In this document: in pieces, positions 13,833-22,434 of the stretch
Position numbering within the stretch: position 1 is the first letter of the stretch
Layout: every line of letters begins with the position of its first letter
DNA from: Pseudomonadota bacterium
GTDB lineage: Bacteria > Desulfobacterota > Desulfovibrionia > Desulfovibrionales > Desulfovibrionaceae
Length of the DNA: 64,000 nucleotides
Assembly: GCA_023460395.1 (NCBI GenBank)
Contig: JAEWQB010000010.1
Coordinates: 186,001 to 250,000 of the forward strand
Reading direction: 5' to 3'
Position numbers and translations under genes: made by a program
The notes under the pieces: generated by a model
What the model was told of the DNA's origin: nothing
The model's database searches: none
What the model saw: the letters and a program-made list of their open reading frames with translations, nothing else

Positions 13833-14855
13833 CTAGTTTATGTACACTTTGCTGTAAAATTTCTTATCATCCAGTGTCTTGCCGGTTCCGCGCACCACTG
13901 TGGTCAGCGGATCATCGTCAATAACAACCCGCAGCCCCGTCTCTTTGGTTATCAGGGTGTTTAATCCCTTGAGCAACGCCCCGCCTCCCGCAAGCAACAA
14001 GCCGTTTTCCGCAATGTCACCAGCCAGTTCGGGCGGTGTTTTTTCCAACGACTTACGCACCGCCATAATGATGGCTTTTACCGGGTCCACAAGTGCCTCA
14101 CGCACATGCCCGTCTGTCACCAGAACAGACTTGGGCGTGCCGGTGACCATATCTTTGCCGGAAACGTCCATTGACAGTGTTTCTGGAAGCGGGTGAGCGG
14201 ACCCGATGCGAATTTTAATCCGTTCGGACATATTTTCGCCGATAAGCAGTTTGAACTCTTCCTGAAAATATCGTTGGACCGCGCTGTTCATGGCGTCGCC
14301 CGCTACGCGGACTGACTCCGCGTAAGCAATGGCGGAAAGAGACAACACCGCGACTTCCGTAGTGCCGCCACCGATGTCTACCACCATGTTCCCCATGGGC
14401 TGGTGGATGGGCAAATCGGCCCCTATGGCGGCAGCCATGGGTTCTTCCACAAGCCGCACGTCACGGGCACCCGCTTGCTGGGCAGATTCAATAACTGCGC
14501 GTTTTTCCACCTGCGTTATGCCCGTGGGCACGCAGATGACGATGTTGGGCTTGGTAAGGGAAAACCCTGTGATCACTTTCTTAATAAAGAAAGAGATCAT
14601 TTGCTTGGTCACTTCAAAGTCGGCAATCACGCCGTCTTTCATGGGGCGGATGGCGCGGATGCGCTGTGGAGTGCGACCCAAAAATTCTTTGGCTTCCTTG
14701 CCCACGGCCAGCACTGTGTTGCGGTCATTGTCTATGGCGACAACGGAGGGTTCATTTAGAACCGTGCCATCCTTTTTGGTGTAGAGAAGCGTGTTCGCAG
14801 TGCCAAGATCCATGGCCAGATCCTTGCCGAACAGTCCCAGTAATTTGCCGAACAT
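13833..14855 (-). CDS. mreB: rod-shape determining actin homologue MreB
   Basis: Bacterial actin that forms membrane-associated filaments guiding sidewall peptidoglycan synthesis. The 340-residue protein has the actin-like ATPase motifs: phosphate-1 loop DLGTANTLLY, connect-1 VIESAQQAGARDVRLVEEPMAAAIGA, phosphate-2 VVDIGGGTTEVAV, adenosine motif LLAGGGALLKGL. The amphipathic N-terminus (MFGKLLGLFGKD) should bind the membrane. It is separated from the upstream GAF gene by 20 bp and probably cotranscribed. mreC/mreD are not seen nearby, because downstream lies a terminator and a phosphatase gene. Confidence 0.98.
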   Translation of the reverse strand: MFGKLLGLFGKDLAMDLGTANTLLYTKKDGTVLNEPSVVAIDNDRNTVLAVGKEAKEFLGRTPQRIRAIRPMKDGVIADFEVTKQMISFFIKKVITGFSLTKPNIVICVPTGITQVEKRAVIESAQQAGARDVRLVEEPMAAAIGADLPIHQPMGNMVVDIGGGTTEVAVLSLSAIAYAESVRVAGDAMNSAVQRYFQEEFKLLIGENMSERIKIRIGSAHPLPETLSMDVSGKDMVTGTPKSVLVTDGHVREALVDPVKAIIMAVRKSLEKTPPELAGDIAENGLLLAGGGALLKGLNTLITKETGLRVVIDDDPLTTVVRGTGKTLDDKKFYSKVYIN

Positions 14856-14875
14856 CGGGCTCTCTCTTGCTTGGG

Positions 14876-15994
14876 CTATATGATGGAATCTGCGTCGGGT
14901 GCGGCGGTCCGTTTTCCGTCGGACGGCATGACAGGCTCGGTTTGCGCGGCATCCGGCTTTGTGCCCGAACCTTCGGGCGTTCCTGTATTCTGGCTCACTT
15001 CTGCCCCAACGGCGGGTTGGCCGTGCTGCATGCTGTGCACGGCTTCATGGAGCCGACTCCGTAGATACAGGTTTTCCAAAAACAACGCCAGATGTTCAGA
15101 AGACATCTGGCAAAAAACTTTCATCTCTTCTGAAATTCTTTTGGGCGAATCGCTCGCAAAAACCAATACTCCCCGTGTGATACGCTGAATGATCAGAGGC
15201 AGGCACATAACGCTTTGGAAGGCGGGCTGTGTCACGTGTCTACCGTACAGCGGCGAGGTTTGGGCGCTGGAATCTCCGTCTCCCAAAAACACGGGTTTTC
15301 CATTTTTAAATACCCAGCCGACCAGTCCGCTGCCATAGGGAATGCTTTCTGGGGCACCTTGCGTCAATTGTCGGGTTTCATCCTCTATAACGTAGTTGCT
15401 TCCCGCCTCGTCGCGTGAGGCAAACGCGCAGTAGGAAAAACCGGATGTCTCAGCCATAAGGGCGAGAAAATGCTCCAAAAAACGTGTCCAATTGCGGTGC
15501 CGTTTACGCAGGCCGTAGATGAGTTGAAGGCAGTTATAGAACCGGCCCAGATGCATTTGCTCCGCAGCCATGCAGGACGTGGACTGAACTTCATATACAA
15601 GCTCGGCAAACAACTGGAGAATTTTCTGATCTTTGTTGGAAAAGGAATACTGGCGCTTGCTGTCCAGACACAGCGCTCCGGTGCCGTTACGCAACGATAC
15701 GCCCATAAACGCTTTTATTTTGGACTCCTCATTGGAGGAATAATACCCAAGATGGTACTGGCGTGTATCAAAGTCATTGACCAGCATGGGGGCTTGATTA
15801 CTGATTATCCAGCCCACCAGTCCTTTGCCGGGAGCGAACCGAGCGTCCGCGTCCACATGGTCGCCCAGACTGAAACTTCCGATTACGGAAAAATCCCGTC
15901 CGGTTCCTTCTGGTGCGATAAGAACGGCCGAGTACGCATCGAAGACGCTGCAAACAATTCCTAATATGCGTTCAAAACACGATTTGGTATGCAT
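14876..15994 (-). CDS. tandem GAF-domain protein upstream of mreB
   Basis: A 372-residue cytoplasmic protein with two GAF domains, about residues 5-140 (SVFDAYSAVLIAPE, then GKGLVGWIISNQAPMLVNDF) and about 170-320 (SGFSYCAFASRDEAG, then GSGLVGWVFKNGKPVFLGD). Both keep the GLVGW-x-x-x-N-x-x-P-x-x-x motif typical of ligand-binding GAFs. The last 60 residues are Pro/Ala/Asp-rich and probably disordered. No output domain is present, so it would act by binding a partner. The 20-bp spacing to mreB suggests an operon, and a sensory input to cell-shape control is an attractive inference. Start ATG 15994 has only a weak site. Confidence 0.85.
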   Translation of the reverse strand: MHTKSCFERILGIVCSVFDAYSAVLIAPEGTGRDFSVIGSFSLGDHVDADARFAPGKGLVGWIISNQAPMLVNDFDTRQYHLGYYSSNEESKIKAFMGVSLRNGTGALCLDSKRQYSFSNKDQKILQLFAELVYEVQSTSCMAAEQMHLGRFYNCLQLIYGLRKRHRNWTRFLEHFLALMAETSGFSYCAFASRDEAGSNYVIEDETRQLTQGAPESIPYGSGLVGWVFKNGKPVFLGDGDSSAQTSPLYGRHVTQPAFQSVMCLPLIIQRITRGVLVFASDSPKRISEEMKVFCQMSSEHLALFLENLYLRSRLHEAVHSMQHGQPAVGAEVSQNTGTPEGSGTKPDAAQTEPVMPSDGKRTAAPDADSII

Positions 15995-16363
15995 TCAAGC
16001 TTATCCCGACCCTATACGATTAGCCGTTCCCTACAATGCGGGTCTGGCTGCTTTCATGGCCCATTTGCACGAGTGCCGCGCGTCCTCCCCCAACGCGATG
16101 CCGTACCGTAGAATTGTATAGGAATCCTTTGTTTGTTTCAATCTTCTGTCTGGAGCGTGCGGTGCCCACCGGGTGCTTATGACTATAATATCCTAATTTA
16201 ACAATTCATTTTTGTTTTTACATCCGCAGATTATAAGGCATGGCATTTACTAAAGAAAGAGTAGAAATTTTTAAAAAAAATAGCTAGGCTATACGGATAG
16301 AGGAGCAGGTATCATACACGCGACATTGCTCTCCAAAATATAAACTGTGGCAGGCGGTTAGGT
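15995..16363. other. divergent promoter region between the GAF-mreB unit and the 573-residue gene
   Basis: About 370 bases with no convincing gene. The centre is AT-rich, and a TATAAT hexamer on the plus strand at 16184-16189 could be a -10 element, although no good -35 hexamer stands at the right distance. I see no repeats or strong hairpins. Confidence 0.4.
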
Positions 16364-18085
16364 ATGGATTGGAAAAAAGCATTTTCACAATGCGGCCTTC
16401 CCTGGGAAGATCACGAAACGTTTTCCGCCCCGGTTAGCCTTACCTCGTCCGGCGATCTCAAACAGTTTTTAGATATGGTACATATTAAGTTTTGTCTGCT
16501 CCGGCCCTACTGTGAACTGCCGGACTACCCCGTGGTGGACGGCAGAGAGCTGCTTCCCTCGTTTGAATCCGACGCGTGGGAGCACAAAGAGCTTCCCGGT
16601 TTTTCCATGGTCGTGCTGGACCGGCCAATAAATTACTTTTCAGAAATATTTCAGTTCGACATCCTGCATTCGCTTATGGACGACGCGGTTAACGCGGATG
16701 GTCAGATGTGCCCGCTGGAAAACAGCCTTATTTCTCAGAATGTTCAATGCCTGCAAAACAGGTTGCCGAAAAAATTTCAGGAATCCTTCCGGCAAACTTT
16801 TGCCCGGCACGATGTTTCGTTGCTGGACCACTACCCGCAGCTACTGCCGTATCTACTGGAAATGGACCGTGCGCAGGTTATGTCGCAGGATCATTTCGGC
16901 AACTACTACCTTTCCGGCGTATACGCCTCCTTCCCTTCTGATCTGGACCCTGAAATCAAACGCTTTGGCGTGCGGACCGGCAAATTTTCCCAAGGGGACA
17001 ACGAGCGATACGAGCGCAATCGCCTGTTTGTGTACCAGTTTCTCATGGAACTGTACGGATTCCCTATTGTTTCTGAGCGCCGCACGTCCAGCGCTCTCTT
17101 TGCGCGGCGTCTGCACAAACTTGGGGAACATTTTATGGTGCGGGTGCTTGGGCAGAGTGACCGCACCATTACAACACTCAGCACACCGCAACGCCGCCGC
17201 CATTATCCTCGTGTGGAAAAAATAGCGCTGGTGCGGGTGCACCAAGATCAGGTTGAAGTTATCCGGCGACTGGAAGAAGGCGGCTTTTTTGTAGACCCTA
17301 AAAAGCGCGTGGTTATTTTGCGTGTTCTTTATGCACAGCACACGTTTAACCCGGACAACGTCCGTCAGGAACGCGCCCTTTCCGTTGTGGGGCAAGAAGT
17401 CATTCATCCCCTTACGGGGCGGGTGGTGGCGGACTTGAATATCATTAAAGACACCACGAACATGTTTCTGCGCCTTAACGACATTGTGCGTGGCGAACAC
17501 GTGGGGCGCATCGTCTACAAGCGAAATGAAATCGTCGAAAACACGGATACTGTGGAAAAGCGGCTGAAATTCCTTTTTGCTTGGCTTTCTAAGCACCAGC
17601 GGCGCATCATTGGGTATTCGGACGAATTTTATTCCAATGTGGTCAAAGTGCTGGACAGCTACCTGCTTTCTCCAGACAACGCAGACGGCTTTGATAATCT
17701 GAATGAGTTATACCAAGAGGTTTCCTCCAAATACAGCTTCATTCAACAAGCGCGCAAAATTAGAGCACTGGAAGACCTGCAACGCCGGGAATTCAAAGGG
17801 GAACGCATAGGGTACAACGTCATGCTTTCTGAAGCTGTGGCGCTGTTGCATACCCTTAAGTTTGAAATCGTCAGTTATTTTGATGAGCTTGTAGTGAGTG
17901 TGATCGCCACTGGAGAAGCTATTCTCAACGACAGGTATCTGCGCCGCTCCTACATTGAAAAGAAGGATGACGAGCTTTCCCCTTACGGACTGGAAATTAA
18001 AAAACAGTACCGGAAGTTAGTCTCTTTACTTGACGAGTTCAAGGCAATCCGCAAATCTCGCCGTGAGTTCGCACAGAACCGCTAG
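16364..18085 (+). CDS. conserved-looking 573-residue protein of unknown function
   Basis: Large soluble protein without signal peptide, membrane segment or a motif I can name. Its composition is that of a real gene: mixed helices, many Arg/Asp/Glu. A central stretch with strand pattern (VEKIALVRVHQDQVEVIRRL, DPKKRVVILRVLYAQHTFN) is followed by a long helical C-terminus ending in a basic segment (RKSRREFAQNR). There are no Walker motifs, Cys clusters or HTH. AGGCGGTTAGGT precedes ATG 16364. It stands alone, divergent from the GAF-mreB unit and 69 bp before gcvT on the same strand, with no terminator between, so cotranscription with gcvT is possible. Confidence 0.85.
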   Translation: MDWKKAFSQCGLPWEDHETFSAPVSLTSSGDLKQFLDMVHIKFCLLRPYCELPDYPVVDGRELLPSFESDAWEHKELPGFSMVVLDRPINYFSEIFQFDILHSLMDDAVNADGQMCPLENSLISQNVQCLQNRLPKKFQESFRQTFARHDVSLLDHYPQLLPYLLEMDRAQVMSQDHFGNYYLSGVYASFPSDLDPEIKRFGVRTGKFSQGDNERYERNRLFVYQFLMELYGFPIVSERRTSSALFARRLHKLGEHFMVRVLGQSDRTITTLSTPQRRRHYPRVEKIALVRVHQDQVEVIRRLEEGGFFVDPKKRVVILRVLYAQHTFNPDNVRQERALSVVGQEVIHPLTGRVVADLNIIKDTTNMFLRLNDIVRGEHVGRIVYKRNEIVENTDTVEKRLKFLFAWLSKHQRRIIGYSDEFYSNVVKVLDSYLLSPDNADGFDNLNELYQEVSSKYSFIQQARKIRALEDLQRREFKGERIGYNVMLSEAVALLHTLKFEIVSYFDELVVSVIATGEAILNDRYLRRSYIEKKDDELSPYGLEIKKQYRKLVSLLDEFKAIRKSRREFAQNR

Positions 18086-18154
18086 CTCGTCTGGCGCTTC
18101 TGACGGAATTCGCAACCACAACCACATTCACCACAACAGAATCAGGAGGATGCC

Positions 18155-19249
18155 TTGTCAGACCTGCTTCAAACACCTCTGACTGCATGGCATAAGGCCC
18201 ACGGTGCCAAAATGGCTCCGTTCGCCGGGTGGGATATGCCCATTCAGTACACGGGAATTCTTGTCGAACATGCCCACACTCGCGAAAAGGCGTCCGTTTT
18301 CGACATTTGCCACATGGGGGAATTTCGGCTCTCCGGCGCAGGCGCTAAGGATGCGCTTGGCGGTGTGGTAACGCATAATCTTGCCACCTTGGGACCGGGT
18401 AAATGCCGGTACGGATTTTTGCTTAATGAAGACGGTGGCATTTTAGACGATCTCATCGTCTATTGCATGGCGGAAGACGAGTATATGCTGGTGGTAAACG
18501 GCGCGTGCACCTCCTCGGACTTCGCGTGGATTGCCAAACATCTGCCAGATTCCCTGACGTTCACGGATATATCTGGACAAACCGGCAAGATAGACCTGCA
18601 GGGACCGCAGGCATTCGCCGTGTTGGAATCCGTATTGGGCGAAGGTTTTCGCTCTCTCAACTATTTTAACCACGTCACTGTGGAATATCAGGGCAGCCCC
18701 CTCATTGTCAGCCGCACGGGCTACACTGGCGAACTGGGCTATGAGTTTTATCTTCCGTGGGGCAAAACACAGAGCCTGTGGGACGCATTGACTGCCGATG
18801 CGCGTGTGGAGCCAGCGGGGCTGGGCGCACGCGATACCTTGCGGCTGGAAATGGGGCTTCCGTTGTATGGGCAGGATCTTGATACCCGCCACACTCCCAC
18901 AGAGGCGGGAATGAGCTGGTTGCTAAAATCCCCCGTATCCTATGTGGGCAAAGGGCATGACACCACGGTGCGGGAAATGCTCATTCCGCTGGTGATGGAA
19001 GGCCGCCGCGCTGCCCGGCATCATGACGTTGTCTGCCTTGCGGATGGCGAAACCGAAGTCGGTGTGGTAACAAGCGGCTCCTTCTGCCCCTCGGTGGGGC
19101 ATTCCGTGGCCTTGGCCTACGTGAACAAAGACCACGCTGAGGAAAGTGCATTCACCATTCGGACTGCCCGCGCCGTTCTGCCCGCGACAAAAGGGGATTT
19201 GCCCTTTTACACACAGGGCACCGCCCGGATGTCTCTTAACGAACAGTAG
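18155..19249 (+). CDS. gcvT: glycine cleavage system aminomethyltransferase (T protein)
   Basis: Transfers the methylene group from aminomethyl-lipoyl H protein to tetrahydrofolate, releasing ammonia. The 364-residue protein has the family N-terminus (TPLTAWHKAHGAKMAPFAGWDMPIQY), the DICHMGEF segment near the folate site, SRTGYTGELGYEFY, and GLGARDTLRLEMGLPLYGQDL with the catalytic-loop Asp region. The start is TTG 18155: AGGAGG lies 6 bases before it and the next residues match the family. gcvH and gcvP are not in the window. An intrinsic terminator follows at 19308. Confidence 0.96.
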   Translation: MSDLLQTPLTAWHKAHGAKMAPFAGWDMPIQYTGILVEHAHTREKASVFDICHMGEFRLSGAGAKDALGGVVTHNLATLGPGKCRYGFLLNEDGGILDDLIVYCMAEDEYMLVVNGACTSSDFAWIAKHLPDSLTFTDISGQTGKIDLQGPQAFAVLESVLGEGFRSLNYFNHVTVEYQGSPLIVSRTGYTGELGYEFYLPWGKTQSLWDALTADARVEPAGLGARDTLRLEMGLPLYGQDLDTRHTPTEAGMSWLLKSPVSYVGKGHDTTVREMLIPLVMEGRRAARHHDVVCLADGETEVGVVTSGSFCPSVGHSVALAYVNKDHAEESAFTIRTARAVLPATKGDLPFYTQGTARMSLNEQ

Positions 19250-19307
19250 AACTTCGCGCTTCCCGTGGTGCTCCCCTTCTGCACCAAGCGAGTTGGCTTT
19301 TTCCGGT

Positions 19308-19340
19308 AAGGCCCCGGTACGTGTGATCGGGGCCTTGTTT
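19308..19340 (+). terminator. intrinsic terminator of gcvT
   Basis: A 9-bp stem (AAGGCCCCG/CGGGGCCTT) with an 11-nt loop is followed by GTTTTG. It lies 59 bp after the gcvT stop. Confidence 0.85.
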
Positions 19341-19485
19341 TGTCTGCGTGTTCCGCTTGCACATTCCCTTGTACATGCGCAAGGAATACAGCATACTCCT
19401 CTCATTCCCGCGGCGTTCTCTGTTGCTGGCATGGCTCCGGTAACAGGTGAACACAATCAGGACCATCAGCTTTTTGGGAGACTGT

Positions 19486-20304
19486 GTGAAAACGTGTTTT
19501 TTGCCACCAGACCAATGGCGCATTCCGTATACGCTAGAAGGGCAGGAAGCCCGGCACCTCACTAAAGTGCTGCGTGTCCGCCCCGGCGAAGCTGTTCGTG
19601 TATTGGACGGACAGGGACGCGAAGGGGTGTTCCGTATTACCGACATTAGCAAATCGCAGGTTTTCCTTGAACCTGAGGACATCCGCCACCACCCGGCTCC
19701 CGCCACCTCTTCCGTACTGGCTCTTGGCTGGGGAAAGTCCGTCCGGCGTGGATGGCTGCTGGAAAAAGCTGTGGAATTGGAAGCTGGCGGTATATGGTTA
19801 TGGCAGGCCGAACGGTCCCAGTCCCGCGTGCCGGACGACATTAAAGAGACATGGGAAGGCCAGCTTGTGGCAGGTGCCAAGCAGAGCCTTAATCCATGGC
19901 TGCCAGAATTGCGTACGCTTCCCGGCGGAGTGCGGGAGCTGGCTGAAGCGGGTACTTCGTTCGCACGCCGGTTTTTGTTATGGGAAGACAGCACGCCCTC
20001 TGCTCTGCTCTCCCCGGTCATGCTTACGCCGCCAAGTGCTCATCCCGTCCTGCCTTCGCTGCTCTCCCCGGAAGAACCTTACGCGGAACGCACTCTTTTT
20101 GTGGTAGGGCCGGAAGGTGGTATTACCAACAAAGAGGTGGACGTTCTTATTCAGGCGAATTTTTTACCGGTGAGTCTGGGCAGGCGTGTGCTCCGGTGGG
20201 AAACGGCTGCACTACTGTGCTTAGGACTGCATTGGTGGCATGGCGAACTCGCCCATGCGTATGACGACGCGTGTGCCGCCGCGTGCCACGGGGAGATGTC
20301 ATGA
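19486..20304 (+). CDS. rsmE: 16S rRNA m3U1498 methyltransferase RsmE
   Basis: SPOUT-class methyltransferase that makes 3-methyluridine at position 1498 of 16S rRNA from SAM. The N-terminal PUA-like RNA-binding part (EARHLTKVLRVRPGEAVRVLDGQG) is followed by the SPOUT domain. That domain has the LGWGKSVRRGWLLEKAVELEAGGI segment, the GPEGGITNKEVD SAM loop and the trefoil-knot end LGRRVLRWETAAL. Start GTG 19486 is preceded by GGGAG, and the protein begins VKTCFLPPDQW, giving 272 residues. The stop overlaps the rarA start as ATGA, so the two genes are translationally coupled. Confidence 0.95.
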   Translation: MKTCFLPPDQWRIPYTLEGQEARHLTKVLRVRPGEAVRVLDGQGREGVFRITDISKSQVFLEPEDIRHHPAPATSSVLALGWGKSVRRGWLLEKAVELEAGGIWLWQAERSQSRVPDDIKETWEGQLVAGAKQSLNPWLPELRTLPGGVRELAEAGTSFARRFLLWEDSTPSALLSPVMLTPPSAHPVLPSLLSPEEPYAERTLFVVGPEGGITNKEVDVLIQANFLPVSLGRRVLRWETAALLCLGLHWWHGELAHAYDDACAAACHGEMS

Positions 20305-21518
20305 GTGTCCGTCAGCCATTAGCAGACCGCATTCGTCCTGAATCGCTTGAGGACTTTGTCGGGCAGACTCATCTTTCCGCTCGGATCACTGCCCTTACCC
20401 ACTCCAAGCGTTTGCCCAGCCTGTTGCTCTTCGGGCCTCCCGGATGTGGTAAATCCACATTGGCGCTGCTTTTAGCGCGCCACACAGATAAAAAATGGCT
20501 CAGGGTGAGCGCACCGGAAGCGGGTTTACAACAACTGCGGAAATCTCTTGCCGGTGTTGAAGTGCTTGTGCTGGACGAACTGCACCGGTTTTCCAAGGCC
20601 CAGCAAGACTTTTTTTTACCGCTGCTGGAATCTGGCGAAGTAACGCTTATCGCCACCACCACGGAAAATCCTTCGTTTAGTGTTACCCGTCAATTGCTTT
20701 CACGGATGCACGTGTTACGCCTGCGTGCTCACAGCCGCGCGGAAATGATGGAAATGGCGAAACGCGGGGCCGCAGCAGCGGGCATAACGCTGGATGAGCA
20801 AACTTGCGATTTTATGGCGGGAATGGCCCACGGCGACGCCCGCACGCTGCTCAACCTTGTGGAATACGTGGCAGAGCTACCGGAAGAATCGCGCGGGTTT
20901 GAAGCCTTGCGCTCCATGCTTCCAGAGGTGGTTATCCGGCACGACAAAGACGGCGATAATCACTACGAATTAGCTTCCGCGCTTATAAAATCCATTCGCG
21001 GCAGTGACCCGGACGCAGCACTCTACTATCTGGCCTGCCTGCTGGAAGGGGGAGAAGATCCCCGGTTTATCACTCGTCGGCTTATCCTTTCCGCCTCTGA
21101 AGATGTGGGACTGGCAGATCCGGCGGCCCTGTCTCTCGCCGTTGCCTGCCAGCACGCGGTAGAATTTGTGGGAATGCCCGAAGGGTTTATTCCTCTGGCT
21201 GAATGTGTGGTGTATCTCGCGTTGGCCAAAAAAAGTAACTCCGCCTATGCCGCGTACTTAGCCGCATCGAAGGAAGTACGGACCAACGGCAGCCGTGCTG
21301 TTCCACTACATTTGCGTAATCCCTCAACCAAATTGCAAAAAGATTGGGGATACGGTAAAAACTACCTTTATCCGCACAGTTACCCGGAAGGCCATGTGGA
21401 ACAGCAATATCTTCCTGACGGTCTGGAAAACAGACGGTTTTACCAGCCCAAGGAACATGGCGAAGAACCTCGCCTTGCCGCATGGGTTGCTAAAATTGCT
21501 CGTAAACGCGGAGCATAA
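20301..21518 (+). CDS. rarA: replication-associated recombination ATPase RarA (MgsA)
   Basis: AAA+ clamp-loader-like ATPase acting at stalled replication forks and with SSB. The 405-residue protein starts MSVRQPLADRIRPESLEDFVGQ, has Walker A FGPPGCGKST, Walker B VLVLDELHRFSKAQQD, sensor 1 TTTENPSF, and the lid plus tetramerisation region ending in YGKNYLYPHSYPEGHVEQQYLP. Start ATG 20301 overlaps the rsmE stop by 4 bases and has GGGGAG upstream. Length and motifs are normal for the family. Confidence 0.97.
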   Translation: MSVRQPLADRIRPESLEDFVGQTHLSARITALTHSKRLPSLLLFGPPGCGKSTLALLLARHTDKKWLRVSAPEAGLQQLRKSLAGVEVLVLDELHRFSKAQQDFFLPLLESGEVTLIATTTENPSFSVTRQLLSRMHVLRLRAHSRAEMMEMAKRGAAAAGITLDEQTCDFMAGMAHGDARTLLNLVEYVAELPEESRGFEALRSMLPEVVIRHDKDGDNHYELASALIKSIRGSDPDAALYYLACLLEGGEDPRFITRRLILSASEDVGLADPAALSLAVACQHAVEFVGMPEGFIPLAECVVYLALAKKSNSAYAAYLAASKEVRTNGSRAVPLHLRNPSTKLQKDWGYGKNYLYPHSYPEGHVEQQYLPDGLENRRFYQPKEHGEEPRLAAWVAKIARKRGA

Positions 21519-21749
21519 GGGGTAAACGGCAGGCTGAACGCCATCAGAGGCTTCGTTCATAGCAAACGGTTATGCCTGACGTCTCGTTACCGCGTTGCGC
21601 GCTTTCCTTTTTTTCCATACATAGGGATAGCTCCTCCCGCTCTGCCGACTGCCTGTGGTGAATACCCGCAGGCAGATTCCCTTGCGTCAGCCATACTACG
21701 ACCACGCAGGGCCGGGCGGGAGCAACAGACCGACCTAAGGGAGAACAGC

Positions 21750-22304
21750 ATGAAACGTTTTTTCTATCTCACATTAACCGCAGCCACCCTGCTACTCTCC
21801 TCCGGCTGCGCGGTGTACACCGTGCCGGTGGACGAACGTTCCGTTTCCACTATTACCTCAGACACCTATATCGTTACCCAGATTACGACCGAATTTCTCA
21901 AAGATGAGACGGTCAGCGCACTTGATATTGGCGCGAAATGCTATGAAGGCTCCGTGTACCTTTACGGGGAATATGAAACCGGCGCGCAAAAGGACCGGGC
22001 TATCTCCATAGCTCGCGGAGTGAATGGCGTGACGGATGTGACGTATTTCCTGCTGCCCAAAGAAGCGTTGAACGATCCCTGCGGCACATCGGACAATCTG
22101 CTGATTAAAGCGGAACTGGAGAAACAGCTCATCTCGGATAGCCGCATCTGGTCCACCAACGTGGACTACGCCATAGTCCGCTGTAATGTAGTGTTCATGG
22201 GTATTGTGGGCACGCAACAAGAGGCGGACCTTGCCGTACGGTATGCTAAAGAAATAGAAGGGGTTCGCAGAGTGCGTTCCTATTTGAAGGTGAAGGGGCA
22301 ATAA
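21750..22304 (+). CDS. periplasmic BON-domain lipoprotein
   Basis: A 184-residue lipoprotein. The signal peptide ends in LLSSGC, so lipidation falls on Cys20, and the residues after it (Ala-Val) do not mark inner-membrane retention. Two BON domains follow, about residues 40-110 (TTEFLKDETVSALDIGAKCYEGSVYLYGEY) and 115-183 (LEKQLISDSRIWSTNVDYAIVRCNVVFMGIVG, then EGVRRVRSYLKV). Each has the alpha-beta-beta pattern with a central Gly. By analogy with DolP/OsmY it would bind anionic phospholipid at the outer membrane and help envelope integrity. Ribosome site AGGGAGA. Monocistronic, with a strong terminator downstream. Confidence 0.93.
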   Translation: MKRFFYLTLTAATLLLSSGCAVYTVPVDERSVSTITSDTYIVTQITTEFLKDETVSALDIGAKCYEGSVYLYGEYETGAQKDRAISIARGVNGVTDVTYFLLPKEALNDPCGTSDNLLIKAELEKQLISDSRIWSTNVDYAIVRCNVVFMGIVGTQQEADLAVRYAKEIEGVRRVRSYLKVKGQ

Positions 22305-22331
22305 GCTTCTTTCCTCTCGGCCCGGCAACGG

Positions 22332-22376
22332 AAAGGACCGGGGAAGCGACTGTGTCGGTTCCCCGGTCCTTTTTTT
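22332..22376 (+). terminator. intrinsic terminator of the BON lipoprotein gene
   Basis: A 14-bp perfect stem (AAAGGACCGGGGAA with its complement) around a 13-nt loop runs into a T7 tract. Confidence 0.93.
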
Positions 22377-22434
22377 ATCCGGCGATTGTAATGCGCGGCT
22401 TGTTTTGCCGTGTTATTCGCTTTTTTGCGTCTAC

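Noticed and set aside
16853..17596. 247-residue ORF opposite the 573-residue gene
   Set aside because: The plus-strand gene has a ribosome site, a full-length frame and natural composition; this one is rich in Phe/His/Arg, as shadow frames are.
19236..20021. 261-residue ORF opposite rsmE
   Set aside because: Runs antisense across the gcvT end, its terminator and rsmE; no motif.
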